NCBI GenBank assembly: GCA_965221985.1
Contig: OZ244928.1
Span: 2,852,001-2,916,000 of the forward strand
DNA: 64,000 bases
Direction of reading: 5' to 3'
Source: J054 sp965221985
GTDB taxonomy: Bacteria; Pseudomonadota; Gammaproteobacteria; Steroidobacterales; GCA-2729495
The notes under the pieces are model-generated. The model was not told the DNA's origin. It worked only from the letters and a program-made list of their open reading frames with translations, and ran no database searches. Made by a program: the position numbers and the translations under genes. Positions 27,617-34,843 of the stretch are shown here, piece after piece. Each line of letters starts with the position of its first letter. Position 1 is the first letter of the stretch.

Positions 27617-27771
27617 GCCGCATCGCCATGCGCAGTAAGTCGGTTTCGTGACCATCCACCCGGCTGCAAATTCCCTTCGATGTTCTCCGTGAGTGCTTGA
27701 TCTAAAAAGCCTATGAAAAAACCGTAGTGAAAATGGCCTAGCCCGCTCTGGAGAAGCAAGATAGCTTCCCT

Positions 27772-27798
27772 CCCGCATTTTGTGCGGGTTCTTGTTTT
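27772..27798 (+). terminator. Rho-independent terminator, probably of the esterase transcript
   Basis: CCCGCA (27772-27777), a five-base loop, and TGCGGG (27783-27788) form a six-pair GC-rich stem followed by TTCTTGTTTT. A weaker hairpin GAAGC-AAGATA-GCTTC (27753-27768) precedes it. This is a reasonable intrinsic terminator, 310 bp after the esterase stop and before the riboswitch. Confidence 0.5.
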
Positions 27799-27903
27799 GA
27801 CGAATCACTGGACCGCGTAGGGACTGTCTTTTTGATTCGTACAGATAATTTGTGACGCATTCCTCATTGTCCAGCTTCGGGCTGGCGGAGAATGTCCTCC
27901 GTA

Positions 27904-27980
27904 CAAAGGCAAACCATCCGAAAGGGTGGGACGCAAAGCCACCGGTCTAAAGGAGAAGTCCTATGATAGCGGGGTTGCCG
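27904..27980 (+). ncRNA. Class I cyclic-di-GMP riboswitch (GEMM-I aptamer)
   Basis: The conserved core of the GEMM-I aptamer is present in order. GGCAAACC (27909-27916) opens it. P2 is the stem CCATCC-GAAA-GGGTGG with its GNRA tetraloop. Next come GGGACGCAAAGCC (27928-27940) and CCGGTCTAA, then a P3 tip AGGA-GAAG-TCCT. The closing GATAGCGGGGTTGCCG pairs GGCAA with TTGCC. This matches the well-known Vibrio Vc2 aptamer nearly base for base at the ligand-binding positions. It precedes the lipoprotein gene at 28131 by 150 bases and should make that gene, and likely the secreted protein after it, respond to cyclic-di-GMP. Direction of control is not evident, as no terminator follows the aptamer. 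Confidence 0.92.
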
Positions 27981-28106
27981 AAATTCTCTGGGTCGCGGCG
28001 AATAGCTGCCCTGGATGGCACCACCGTATTGATCAATGGTACGAGATTCCGCAATGAATCTCGCCGGCCGCCCTGTGTCCCCCTCTTCGCTTCAAACAAA
28101 CACTGA
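27963..28106 (+). CDS. Possible 47-residue leader ORF starting inside the riboswitch
   Basis: ATG at 27963 lies in the 3' part of the aptamer and has AAGGAG eight bases upstream, within the P3 hairpin. The frame runs 47 codons (begins MIAGLPKFSGSRRIAALDGT) through the whole leader and stops with TGA at 28104-28106, 24 bases before the lipoprotein ATG. Ligand folding would hide both its ribosome site and start. No family is recognised. The Shine-Dalgarno resemblance may simply be the P3 stem, so coding is uncertain. Confidence 0.35.
   Translation: MIAGLPKFSGSRRIAALDGTTVLINGTRFRNESRRPPCVPLFASNKH
28042..28063 (+). promoter_or_regulatory. Hairpin between riboswitch and lipoprotein gene
   Basis: CGAGATTC-CGCAAT-GAATCTCG is a perfect eight-pair stem with a six-base loop, about 60 bases after the aptamer and 68 before the ATG. 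No T run follows, so it is not a standard intrinsic terminator. It may be part of the expression platform or protect the messenger. Confidence 0.4.
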
Positions 28107-28130
28107 GAGCGCTCGAGGTACAACAATCCC

Positions 28131-28841
28131 ATGGCTCATTATTTAAACCAGCTACGACTGGCGACGCTAATTCTTTGCATCTCCATCAGCGTCAGCGGTT
28201 GCCTAACGGGTGGCAGCTCCCCGGCTGCCGCAGTTTCGGCGAATCAGCCCGCCACCACAAATTTGCCCAACGGCGCCAACACGCCACCGGCTGCCAGCAG
28301 CACCAAACCGACTATTTCGGGCGCACCGGCGCTGTCTGTCACCGTCGGCAATAGTTACCGCTTCAATCCCAAAGCCACGGATGCCGACAATGATGAGCTG
28401 ACTTTCTCGGTGAAGAATCTTCCCGGCTGGGCAAGTTTTAATAAATCCACTGGCGCCATCACGGGCAAGCCGGGTATTGGTGACACCGGAAAATATACCG
28501 GTATCGTGATTACGGTTTCGGACGGAGAGAACAGGGTTGCTCTGCCCGGTTTTGGCATTGTCGTGGAACAAAGCGGGCAATTTTCGGTGACGCTGAGCTG
28601 GAGGCCCCCCACCGCCGATGCCGATGGCACGCCGCTGCGCGATTTAGACGGTTACACCATCTACTACGGAACCCAACCCGGACGAAACTACTCCAATACC
28701 GTAACCGTTCGCAACGAGGGTGTGACACGTTATGTCATCGAGAATCTAGCGGCGGGTAATTACTACTTTGCAATTTCCGCTTATGACAAGAACGGCAACG
28801 AGAGCAATCTATCTCCCGAGGCCGGTGTGCGTATCGGGTAA
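28131..28841 (+). CDS. Lipoprotein with Ig-like and fibronectin type III domains
   Basis: A 236-aa surface lipoprotein. The signal peptide ends in the lipobox VSGC (Cys near residue 24), followed by a Pro/Ala/Thr-rich linker to about residue 65. Next is a cadherin-like/He_PIG Ig domain (GAPALSVTVGNSYRFNPKAT, WASFNKSTGAITGKPGIGD, then ITVSDGENR), and a fibronectin type III domain to the end (VTLSWRPPTADADGTPL, GYTIYYGTQPG, NYYFAISAYDKNGNES). These are binding and adhesion modules without enzymatic residues. Expression should depend on the cyclic-di-GMP riboswitch upstream. It probably holds polysaccharide or mediates attachment on the outer membrane, an inference from domains and control. Confidence 0.82.
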   Translation: MAHYLNQLRLATLILCISISVSGCLTGGSSPAAAVSANQPATTNLPNGANTPPAASSTKPTISGAPALSVTVGNSYRFNPKATDADNDELTFSVKNLPGWASFNKSTGAITGKPGIGDTGKYTGIVITVSDGENRVALPGFGIVVEQSGQFSVTLSWRPPTADADGTPLRDLDGYTIYYGTQPGRNYSNTVTVRNEGVTRYVIENLAAGNYYFAISAYDKNGNESNLSPEAGVRIG

Positions 28842-28907
28842 CTACATGACCCGTACCAATGCTTTAAAATCGAACGGTTGCGAAGGGATTCGCGAGGAAC
28901 TATCACC

Positions 28908-30191
28908 ATGAAATGGAATACCACATTAAGCTGCGCCCGCGCAGTGCTACTCTTAGTCGGCGTAGCGACAGGCTCGCTGGCCATTGCCAACCCGCTTCCG
29001 GCGGTAAACTCCGACGCGAATCCCGAGCAAGATTTCGAAAACCGAAGAAATGCCTCCGGTGTGTTTTTCTCCAATGGCTTTGACAGCTGGAATGAAACGC
29101 ATGATGGCTTTCAGGTGCGAACGGGCGACTTTAGAGTCCACGAAGTCGATGGACCAAAATCCGTCCCCAATAATTGCGTCAACGGTTACTGCTACGCCGC
29201 CCATGACCCCGGCATGGCAGCATCGGGCGGCGGATCACTGCGTCTAACAGCTAATGACGTCGCTCGCGCTGACCATGGTGGTGCGTGGTATTACGGCAAT
29301 GCGGCAACAAACTGCACTGATGGCGCGCCCGGCACTGCAAATTCGTCGCACTGTAAAGAATGGCCGACGACAATTGGTGAAGGCGAAAAGCTCACCATGT
29401 CCTACCGCGTTCGCCAGAATAGCGCGATGACTAACTTTGATTGGAATTCCACTGGCGGAGAATCTTTAAAATTTCATATTTTGTGGCGCAGTGGAAGCTC
29501 ATGTTCGGACATGCAGAATGTGCTAACCATTGGTAAGTCGACCCGCACGCTCAATGTATACAGCAACTGCGCAGGGAACTTGATGCGTTACGGGTTTGTA
29601 AACGCCCCATGCAATGCCTGCGCGAACACCTTTGACTATCCGCCTTACGGGCCGCCGATCAATACCGGTTCGAACAATTCATCCTATTGGTCGAAACAAT
29701 CACAAGCGGGGCCACCAAATGGTTACAAGTATGCATCTAGCTATACCAGCGAATCGAAATACGACGCATTGGAACCCTATGCCGGCGGACGCGCGAATGC
29801 CTGGTGGTGGGTGTATATAGAAATCGATGTTGGCAAGCGCAAGAGCGTGGCCACATGTAACAAATGGGGAGATTCCGATTGCTCACACGTCCGCGCTTGG
29901 GTGTCGTTTGGTGACGGGGACACCCTCAAGCAATTCAAGGATTTCCGCTGGCCATGGCAAATTAATCAGAGCGGGCAATCTTTTCAAAATCTGATGCTCA
30001 CCGTTTATCAGACTAGCAAAGATTTCTCCAACAATTCTGGCAACGAGTACCGGTGGTACGATGAGCTAATCCTAAGCACGGCGCCGCAACATGCGCCCGC
30101 CAATCTCAGTCTACCAAGTGGAGGGGGAGGTTCTGTAGTCGATGCCGTGCCTCCCGAACCGCCCTCACAATTTAGAATTGAGCTACAATAA
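28908..30191 (+). CDS. Secreted jelly-roll (concanavalin/polysaccharide-lyase-like) protein
   Basis: A 427-aa exported protein. The ATG at 28908 with GAGGAA upstream is the start, followed by a signal peptide (MKWNTTLSCARAVLLLVGVA, cleavage near AIANP). The mature part has ten cysteines, all likely in disulfides, and beta-rich stretches such as FFSNGFDSWNETHDGF, EKLTMSYRVRQN, AWWWVYIEIDVG and NEYRWYDELILST. The last is typical of lectin-like jelly rolls in polysaccharide lyases. A Gly/Pro linker ends the protein. It has no PEP-CTERM tail or membrane anchor. It follows the lipoprotein by 66 bp and is probably co-transcribed under the riboswitch. Catalysis cannot be shown; binding or trimming the polymer is the best guess. 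Confidence 0.6.
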   Translation: MKWNTTLSCARAVLLLVGVATGSLAIANPLPAVNSDANPEQDFENRRNASGVFFSNGFDSWNETHDGFQVRTGDFRVHEVDGPKSVPNNCVNGYCYAAHDPGMAASGGGSLRLTANDVARADHGGAWYYGNAATNCTDGAPGTANSSHCKEWPTTIGEGEKLTMSYRVRQNSAMTNFDWNSTGGESLKFHILWRSGSSCSDMQNVLTIGKSTRTLNVYSNCAGNLMRYGFVNAPCNACANTFDYPPYGPPINTGSNNSSYWSKQSQAGPPNGYKYASSYTSESKYDALEPYAGGRANAWWWVYIEIDVGKRKSVATCNKWGDSDCSHVRAWVSFGDGDTLKQFKDFRWPWQINQSGQSFQNLMLTVYQTSKDFSNNSGNEYRWYDELILSTAPQHAPANLSLPSGGGGSVVDAVPPEPPSQFRIELQ

Positions 30192-30221
30192 CATTTGAGC
30201 ATTCGAACAAGAGCATCAAAC

Positions 30222-30253
30222 AAAGCCGCGGCGCCCATGGCCGCGGCTTTTTT
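30222..30253. terminator. Strong intrinsic terminator, probably bidirectional
   Basis: AAAGCCGCGG (30222-30231) and CCGCGGCTTT (30241-30250) form a ten-pair stem with a nine-base loop, followed by TTT to complete a run of six T on the plus strand. It ends the riboswitch-controlled pair. On the minus strand it begins immediately after the stop of the transglutaminase-like gene and is followed by TTTGTTTG, so it can serve both converging units. Confidence 0.85.
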
Positions 30254-31232
30254 ATGACTTCGATTGGCCGACCCACGCTCGAAATACTAAAAACAAGAGG
30301 CGCATTCCAAGGACACAGCAAATTGTAGTTAGACTTAGCACAATCCAACGTTTAATGCTAAGAGCACGCACAAGATCCTCGCTATCAGCCGTTGCTAGAA
30401 TTCGAATGCGCGGATGAACGCCCAAAATAATAGCGACAACTTGTTCGGCGGATCGCGAAAACTTGCCAGCCCAGGCAACGAGTGCGTGGCTATCATAGTC
30501 ATAAACGTTATTACCCCACCACAGATAAAATTGCCCTAGCCCTTGACGATAATATTCGACTAGGCGTTTATCACTGCGAAACCTAAATTGATCTGGATTC
30601 GTCGGTACGAATCGCATTAAATCTAAAACATTGTCAGCTTCGAGATTCTCAATAAATTCCATCGCTGACAGGGGTCGCCCGGAGATCGCGTTCACTGGAT
30701 AGAACGCATTAAAACTATCGACCATTACCCATGCTTTCAATTCTGGGTCATAGAATTCATTGAAGGCATGTCCATCACCACCAAACCCATCGAAAGATAC
30801 ACCCCATTCCCGGACGCTGACATCCGCCGCTAGAGCCAATGCGATGTAGGTCTGCGTAAAATCAGCACAATAGCCAATTCCGCGCTCTCTAATTACGCGA
30901 TATGTTTTCTCAGTATTGGCCTGTATTGGCACGCCGCGGCGATGACCTTCGATCAAATGCGCGGCCAAATTCTTGGCCTTGTCAAAATCAGAAATATTGG
31001 GATGCACCGCCTCTGCCACACGGTCACGGAAAAAAGTGCTTGGCGCAAGATCGTTTTGCAGAAAATCCGCCGGCGCATTCTTAGGTGACCATGAAAACTC
31101 CTCCGCCGCAGCTATGGAAGCAAGCAGCGAATTGCGCACTCTAACTGCTTCCCTGGATGGGTAAGCCTGATAAACCAGCAGTATCCCTGCGGCCAGCAAC
31201 GCCAGAGTGGTAGTGAGTATTTTGTTGCGCAT
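30252..31232 (-). CDS. Transglutaminase-like domain protein, membrane-anchored
   Basis: A 326-aa protein with an N-terminal helix (ILTTTLALLAAGILLVYQA) and a C-terminal helix near residue 300 (WIVLSLTTICCVLGMRLLFL) flanking a periplasmic transglutaminase/cysteine-protease-like core. The triad can be read as GIGYCADFTQTYIAL (Cys), GFGGDGHAFNEFYD (His) and AWVMVDSFNAF (Asp). The ATG at 31232 with GGTGG upstream is preferred to an in-frame TTG at 31259. It has the same overall plan as the protein at 17305 but little sequence identity. It lies downstream of a GT4 gene. A role in modifying polymer-linked amides or processing surface proteins is possible but not shown. Confidence 0.7.
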   Translation of the reverse strand: MRNKILTTTLALLAAGILLVYQAYPSREAVRVRNSLLASIAAAEEFSWSPKNAPADFLQNDLAPSTFFRDRVAEAVHPNISDFDKAKNLAAHLIEGHRRGVPIQANTEKTYRVIRERGIGYCADFTQTYIALALAADVSVREWGVSFDGFGGDGHAFNEFYDPELKAWVMVDSFNAFYPVNAISGRPLSAMEFIENLEADNVLDLMRFVPTNPDQFRFRSDKRLVEYYRQGLGQFYLWWGNNVYDYDSHALVAWAGKFSRSAEQVVAIILGVHPRIRILATADSEDLVRALSIKRWIVLSLTTICCVLGMRLLFLVFRAWVGQSKS

Positions 31233-31269
31233 TAAACCGCCACCGAGCCAAGCTCTCAATTTTTCGATG

Positions 31270-32499
31270 TCAATCAGCGTGAACCCCCGATAACAATTCT
31301 GCCAACTTCCCCGCCTGTGTCTGCCTCGAGAATTCTCTCAGCGATTCGATGTTGGGTGGCTCATGGGCGCCACCCTCAATATCGATCAAGAACTGCTTAA
31401 GATTTCTTGAAATTTCACCAGCGTCGTTTAAGCGAGCGATTTGGCGTACACCGAACTGTTTTAAGAGGCGACCGGTATCTCCTTCCGGATCCGTCAATCC
31501 CAGGATCGGCGTCCCCGCGCGAAGATACTCATAGACTTTCGCCGGCACTTGATGATTGCAAGAAGCGCCTTGCAAGACAATCAGGCCATCTACCGTGAAC
31601 ATCTCAGCCAGTGCTTCGCGGTAATCCAATGGGGGCGCGATTCGAATGATGGAACTTAGTTCTAGCGCGTCAATCATGGCTTGAAATTGCTCAGGATGGC
31701 CCGGCGAGCGCAGCCGAATCTCCAGCCGATCCGCTGTCAAGTATCCCTTCTCCACCAGTTGTTTTACCGCCGCGAAAAAATCTGCCGGATCGCGCTCACT
31801 GGGATAAATTAAGCCTGAGTGTAACAATACCCTTTTGTCACCTTGCTTCCTGGGCAATGCATCTGCGCCAAACATTTCTTCGTCATATCCATTGGGTAAA
31901 ACCTGCCAGCGCGACTCCGGTAGTTCAGGAAAACGTTTACGATACATTTGGCGCGTACCTTCAGCTGTAAAAACGACGCGCCGTGCCGCGTGACAAATAC
32001 GCCGTTCAATCCACTGATAAATCTTACGACGTGCGGGCTCAAGCGGGAACTTGTCATCCGTCATCGCATCCCGCAGGTCTGCTATCAGGGGCAGGCTAGC
32101 CATTCGACTGACGGTAAGACCAATAAGCAGCGCGGTAGGAATAGGGTATGTGCACCAGATAATCGCCGGTCGCTCTCTGCGGATGACACTGAGGGCCTTG
32201 GGAACGCCGGTGAACCACCATGGTAACCTGCCCTCCGGCCAGCCGAGAAAGCCCGGATATCGCCCACGAATCGACAGAAGACTAGGTAGGTAGGGAGCAG
32301 CCGAGCGATAGATCTTGACCCCATCTAGCATAGAACCAAGGTTCTTCGTCGATACAGCCTCTGCTCGATGCCGCCCGGTCAGGACAATGGGTTCCCAACC
32401 GTACTCACTCAAATAGCGCGCATAGGCAAATGTCCGCCGGACTCCGCTGCCACCGGCTGGCGGAAAGTGATAGGCAATCAATAATACTTTTCGATTCAT
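31270..32499 (-). CDS. Glycosyltransferase family 4
   Basis: GT-B fold transferase of 409 aa. The N-terminal acceptor-side motif VLLIAYHFPPAGGSGVRRT is typical of GT4 enzymes in surface polysaccharide clusters, followed by LIADLRDAMTDD and RRVVFTAEG. In the donor domain VLLHSGLIYPSERDPADFF and VPAKVYEYLRAGTPILGL carry the sugar-nucleotide contacts, with the conserved Glu in the latter. It precedes the transglutaminase-like gene and faces away from the ATP-grasp gene at 32622. Sugar and linkage cannot be predicted. Confidence 0.78.
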   Translation of the reverse strand: MNRKVLLIAYHFPPAGGSGVRRTFAYARYLSEYGWEPIVLTGRHRAEAVSTKNLGSMLDGVKIYRSAAPYLPSLLSIRGRYPGFLGWPEGRLPWWFTGVPKALSVIRRERPAIIWCTYPIPTALLIGLTVSRMASLPLIADLRDAMTDDKFPLEPARRKIYQWIERRICHAARRVVFTAEGTRQMYRKRFPELPESRWQVLPNGYDEEMFGADALPRKQGDKRVLLHSGLIYPSERDPADFFAAVKQLVEKGYLTADRLEIRLRSPGHPEQFQAMIDALELSSIIRIAPPLDYREALAEMFTVDGLIVLQGASCNHQVPAKVYEYLRAGTPILGLTDPEGDTGRLLKQFGVRQIARLNDAGEISRNLKQFLIDIEGGAHEPPNIESLREFSRQTQAGKLAELLSGVHAD

Positions 32500-32621
32500 G
32501 AGCTGGACTGATTTTTTTGTCTAGGCGTATCATAGCGCGACGCTACTGGCCGGATGTGAACGAGTTCGTCGGAATTGCCGCACGTTACTCGTAGACTTTA
32601 GTTTTTCGGGGGCAATTCTAG

Positions 32622-33698
32622 GTGCTGGACTCAAGCTACTCATTGGTGGGACTGGTTGGCCTCAGCCAGCGCCGAGCCAGGGAAGGACACCTTCCGGCTT
32701 TCCGGCAGTTTCTGGAAATGATCGCTCTTAGAGTTTTTTACCGCTTGGGTCCGCGGTATTACCATAGCGCTCGTTTATTCCGTCGCGAGATTCCATGGCG
32801 TGACAAGACACGCTACCTAAATCCGGTGGATTTTGCCAAGGCCGTCCGCAAAATCAATCCGCCAGATTATAGAAAGCTCTCGCAATACAAACTCGCCGAA
32901 AAGTCAATTCTTGAAACCCTGACCTTTCCAACCGCGGAATTTATTGGTTATCTCAATAGTCGCCGCGGGTGCTCGGCCACCGGCAATGACTTGAGAAATC
33001 ACCAGGAGTTGGAAACTTGTCTAAGCGCACTTCCAACGGGCAGCAAGATTTGCTTCAAACTGTTAGAGGGCTGGGGAGGAGCGGGTTTTGTCGCGATCGA
33101 AATTGAACATGCCGATAGGTCTTCTACTAGACTCCGACCACTGCAAGACTCTGATTGGCATAGCACGAAGGATTTCTGCGCCAAGGTTCTTCAGCTTAGT
33201 GATCAGTCGGAATACCTCATTGAGCACTACCTAGAACAGCATCCATGGTATGCCGAGCTAAATTCCAGCAGCATTAATACTTGGCGCATCTGGGTCTTAG
33301 AGAAGCCGGGTGAAGAAGCACAGATCATGTGCGCCTATATTCGAATTGGTCGCACCGGATCGCTAGTTGACAACTCAAGCGCCGGGGGAATGTGCTTTCC
33401 TTTTGATCCAGAGACAGGCCAGCTACTCAAAGGTACGCTGACAGAACTAGACGAAGACCGGTTCGAGCGACATCCGGATACCGGCATGCAAATTGCCGGT
33501 CTAACACCGCCGCTGTGGCCGGAGGTTGAACAGCTCGCGCGCCGAGTCCTTAGAATCTTCCCGAGAATGTCCTTCGCGGGACTGGATATTGCGGTCACCG
33601 CAGCCGGTCCAATCATCGTGGAAATCAATAACCAGCCTGATCTCATTGGCGCGATTGTCGTGGACAAACCCATTCGCGATTTGTTGGGCATGGACTAA
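32622..33698 (+). CDS. ATP-grasp enzyme, sugar-transfer associated type
   Basis: A 358-aa ATP-grasp protein resembling the ATPgrasp_ST family, found beside glycosyltransferase genes. Visible parts are the nucleotide-binding strand KICFKLLEGWGGAGFVAIEI, the SSSINTWRIWVLE segment, a glycine-rich GGMCFPFDPETG and the metal-binding end FAGLDIAVTAAGPIIVEINN with its Glu and Asn. It likely joins a carboxylate to an amine through an acyl phosphate, for example an amino acid to a sugar. The start is GTG at 32622, with GGGGG before it. Its partners run on the opposite strand, so it may be transcribed alone. Confidence 0.75.
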   Translation: MLDSSYSLVGLVGLSQRRAREGHLPAFRQFLEMIALRVFYRLGPRYYHSARLFRREIPWRDKTRYLNPVDFAKAVRKINPPDYRKLSQYKLAEKSILETLTFPTAEFIGYLNSRRGCSATGNDLRNHQELETCLSALPTGSKICFKLLEGWGGAGFVAIEIEHADRSSTRLRPLQDSDWHSTKDFCAKVLQLSDQSEYLIEHYLEQHPWYAELNSSSINTWRIWVLEKPGEEAQIMCAYIRIGRTGSLVDNSSAGGMCFPFDPETGQLLKGTLTELDEDRFERHPDTGMQIAGLTPPLWPEVEQLARRVLRIFPRMSFAGLDIAVTAAGPIIVEINNQPDLIGAIVVDKPIRDLLGMD

Positions 33699-33727
33699 AC
33701 CGGATCTTTAGCGAAACGCTGCCCTGA

Positions 33728-34636
33728 CTATTCTTGCCGGGACCTGCGAAATGGACGGGCAACTTCGATCACAATGTCCTTCAGCAAATTGGCGCGATTC
33801 CATACCATGCCGCGCAGAATTCGGCGGCGGATTTGCCGATGGTCCTCAGCAGATAGCGGTGCACGCCGGGCACCGCGCAAGAGCGCCAGGCTGCGTTTCC
33901 AACGGGGGAATCGATGGGCCGACGCGCCCTCGCCCATCCAGAAATCCAACTGCGCCTGATCATCTGCCCGATCCCAGCTGCTGGCACCGGGATGCATGCG
34001 GCGGGAAAACAATTGATCGGGTAGCTGCACGAACTTCCCATAGTGAGTCAGCTCCGCAACCAAATTGATATCCGCGGCGGGAAATGAGCCGTCGCCCATC
34101 AAGGCTGTGCGCTTCAGCGCGGTTGACCGCATCAAGCCGTAAATAACGTTTGTTAGGCCGATTCGCCGCAAGCAAGCCTCAAACCGCTGAGGTGCACTGT
34201 CTTGTTGTAGGTCCAATTTGTCTTCGTAGTCGTCGAGAAATTCACCATCGGAACCAATGATGACGGTGCGCCCATAAGTCAAGACCGCCGTGGGATCTGC
34301 TTCCAGAGCGGCTAGACAAAGTTCATGGCTATTGCTGGCGCATAGATCATCGGCATTCATCCAACGAAAATATTCAGCACGCGACCTCTGAAAAACCAAA
34401 CGGTAGTTTCCCGCGGCCCCGACATTCTTAGTATTCCTCTCGTAGCGGATGCGCGAATCCTTGGCGGCCAAGTCACGACTAATCTCCTCCGTGTGATCCG
34501 TGGAGGCGTTGTCATTGATAATCAGTTCGAAATCATCCAGGGTTTGCTTACGAATGGAGTCAATAGCTTGCTCAAGATATTGCTCGCCATTGTAAACAGG
34601 CATCCCGACACTGATTTTTGGCGTTCTTTCTTTCAT
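33728..34636 (-). CDS. Family 2 glycosyltransferase
   Basis: GT-A fold transferase of 302 aa. The start PKISVGMPVYNGEQYLEQAI is the usual GT2 opening, followed by IINDNASTDHTEEI with the nucleotide aspartates and FRWMNADDLCAS, whose ADD is the metal-binding DxD equivalent. It has no membrane helices, so it is soluble or peripheral and probably adds a single sugar. Basic residues accumulate at the C-terminus, suited to membrane contact. It converges with the ATP-grasp gene and diverges from the deacetylase at 34840. Substrate unknown. Confidence 0.8.
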   Translation of the reverse strand: MKERTPKISVGMPVYNGEQYLEQAIDSIRKQTLDDFELIINDNASTDHTEEISRDLAAKDSRIRYERNTKNVGAAGNYRLVFQRSRAEYFRWMNADDLCASNSHELCLAALEADPTAVLTYGRTVIIGSDGEFLDDYEDKLDLQQDSAPQRFEACLRRIGLTNVIYGLMRSTALKRTALMGDGSFPAADINLVAELTHYGKFVQLPDQLFSRRMHPGASSWDRADDQAQLDFWMGEGASAHRFPRWKRSLALLRGARRAPLSAEDHRQIRRRILRGMVWNRANLLKDIVIEVARPFRRSRQE

Positions 34637-34699
34637 ACTTACCGGCTAGTGACCCCTAATCACCGCTTGTCCGAATATCCACGCCTAGAAATAGCCACA

Positions 34700-34843
34700 A
34701 TGAAAATACTCATGATATGCAGCGTCAATATCTCAGCGAAGAGATCATCACTATTGCGGGCCGAGCCCTCCTCTAGTGATGACGAGGGAGGCATCTTACC
34801 TCGGTACCGGATAAATTTGACTCGACCACAGCACAAAGCGTGA
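34700..34843 (+). CDS. Small ORF or gene remnant coupled to the deacetylase
   Basis: ATG at 34700 opens 47 codons starting MKILMICSVNISAKRSSLLR; the stop TGA overlaps the GTG start of the deacetylase as GTGA. The opening looks like the first strand of many glycosyltransferases, then the similarity ends, as if a longer gene had been lost. The deacetylase has no ribosome site of its own, so translation of this frame could feed it. No function is claimed. Confidence 0.35.
   Translation: MKILMICSVNISAKRSSLLRAEPSSSDDEGGILPRYRINLTRPQHKA

Noticed and set aside
27605..27808. Minus-strand 67-codon frame rich in Arg, His and Ser in the riboswitch spacer
   Set aside because: It reads through the terminator hairpin at 27772-27798, has no ribosome site and a composition typical of chance frames. 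A database search for a conserved homologue would be needed to revive it.
27844..27849. GATAAT as -10 element for the riboswitch transcript
   Set aside because: No acceptable -35 element lies 16-18 bases upstream; the true promoter could not be placed.
30100..30191. PEP-CTERM sorting tail on the secreted jelly-roll protein
   Set aside because: The end has a Pro-rich PPEPPSQF stretch but no following hydrophobic helix and no basic end; it cannot be an exosortase substrate.
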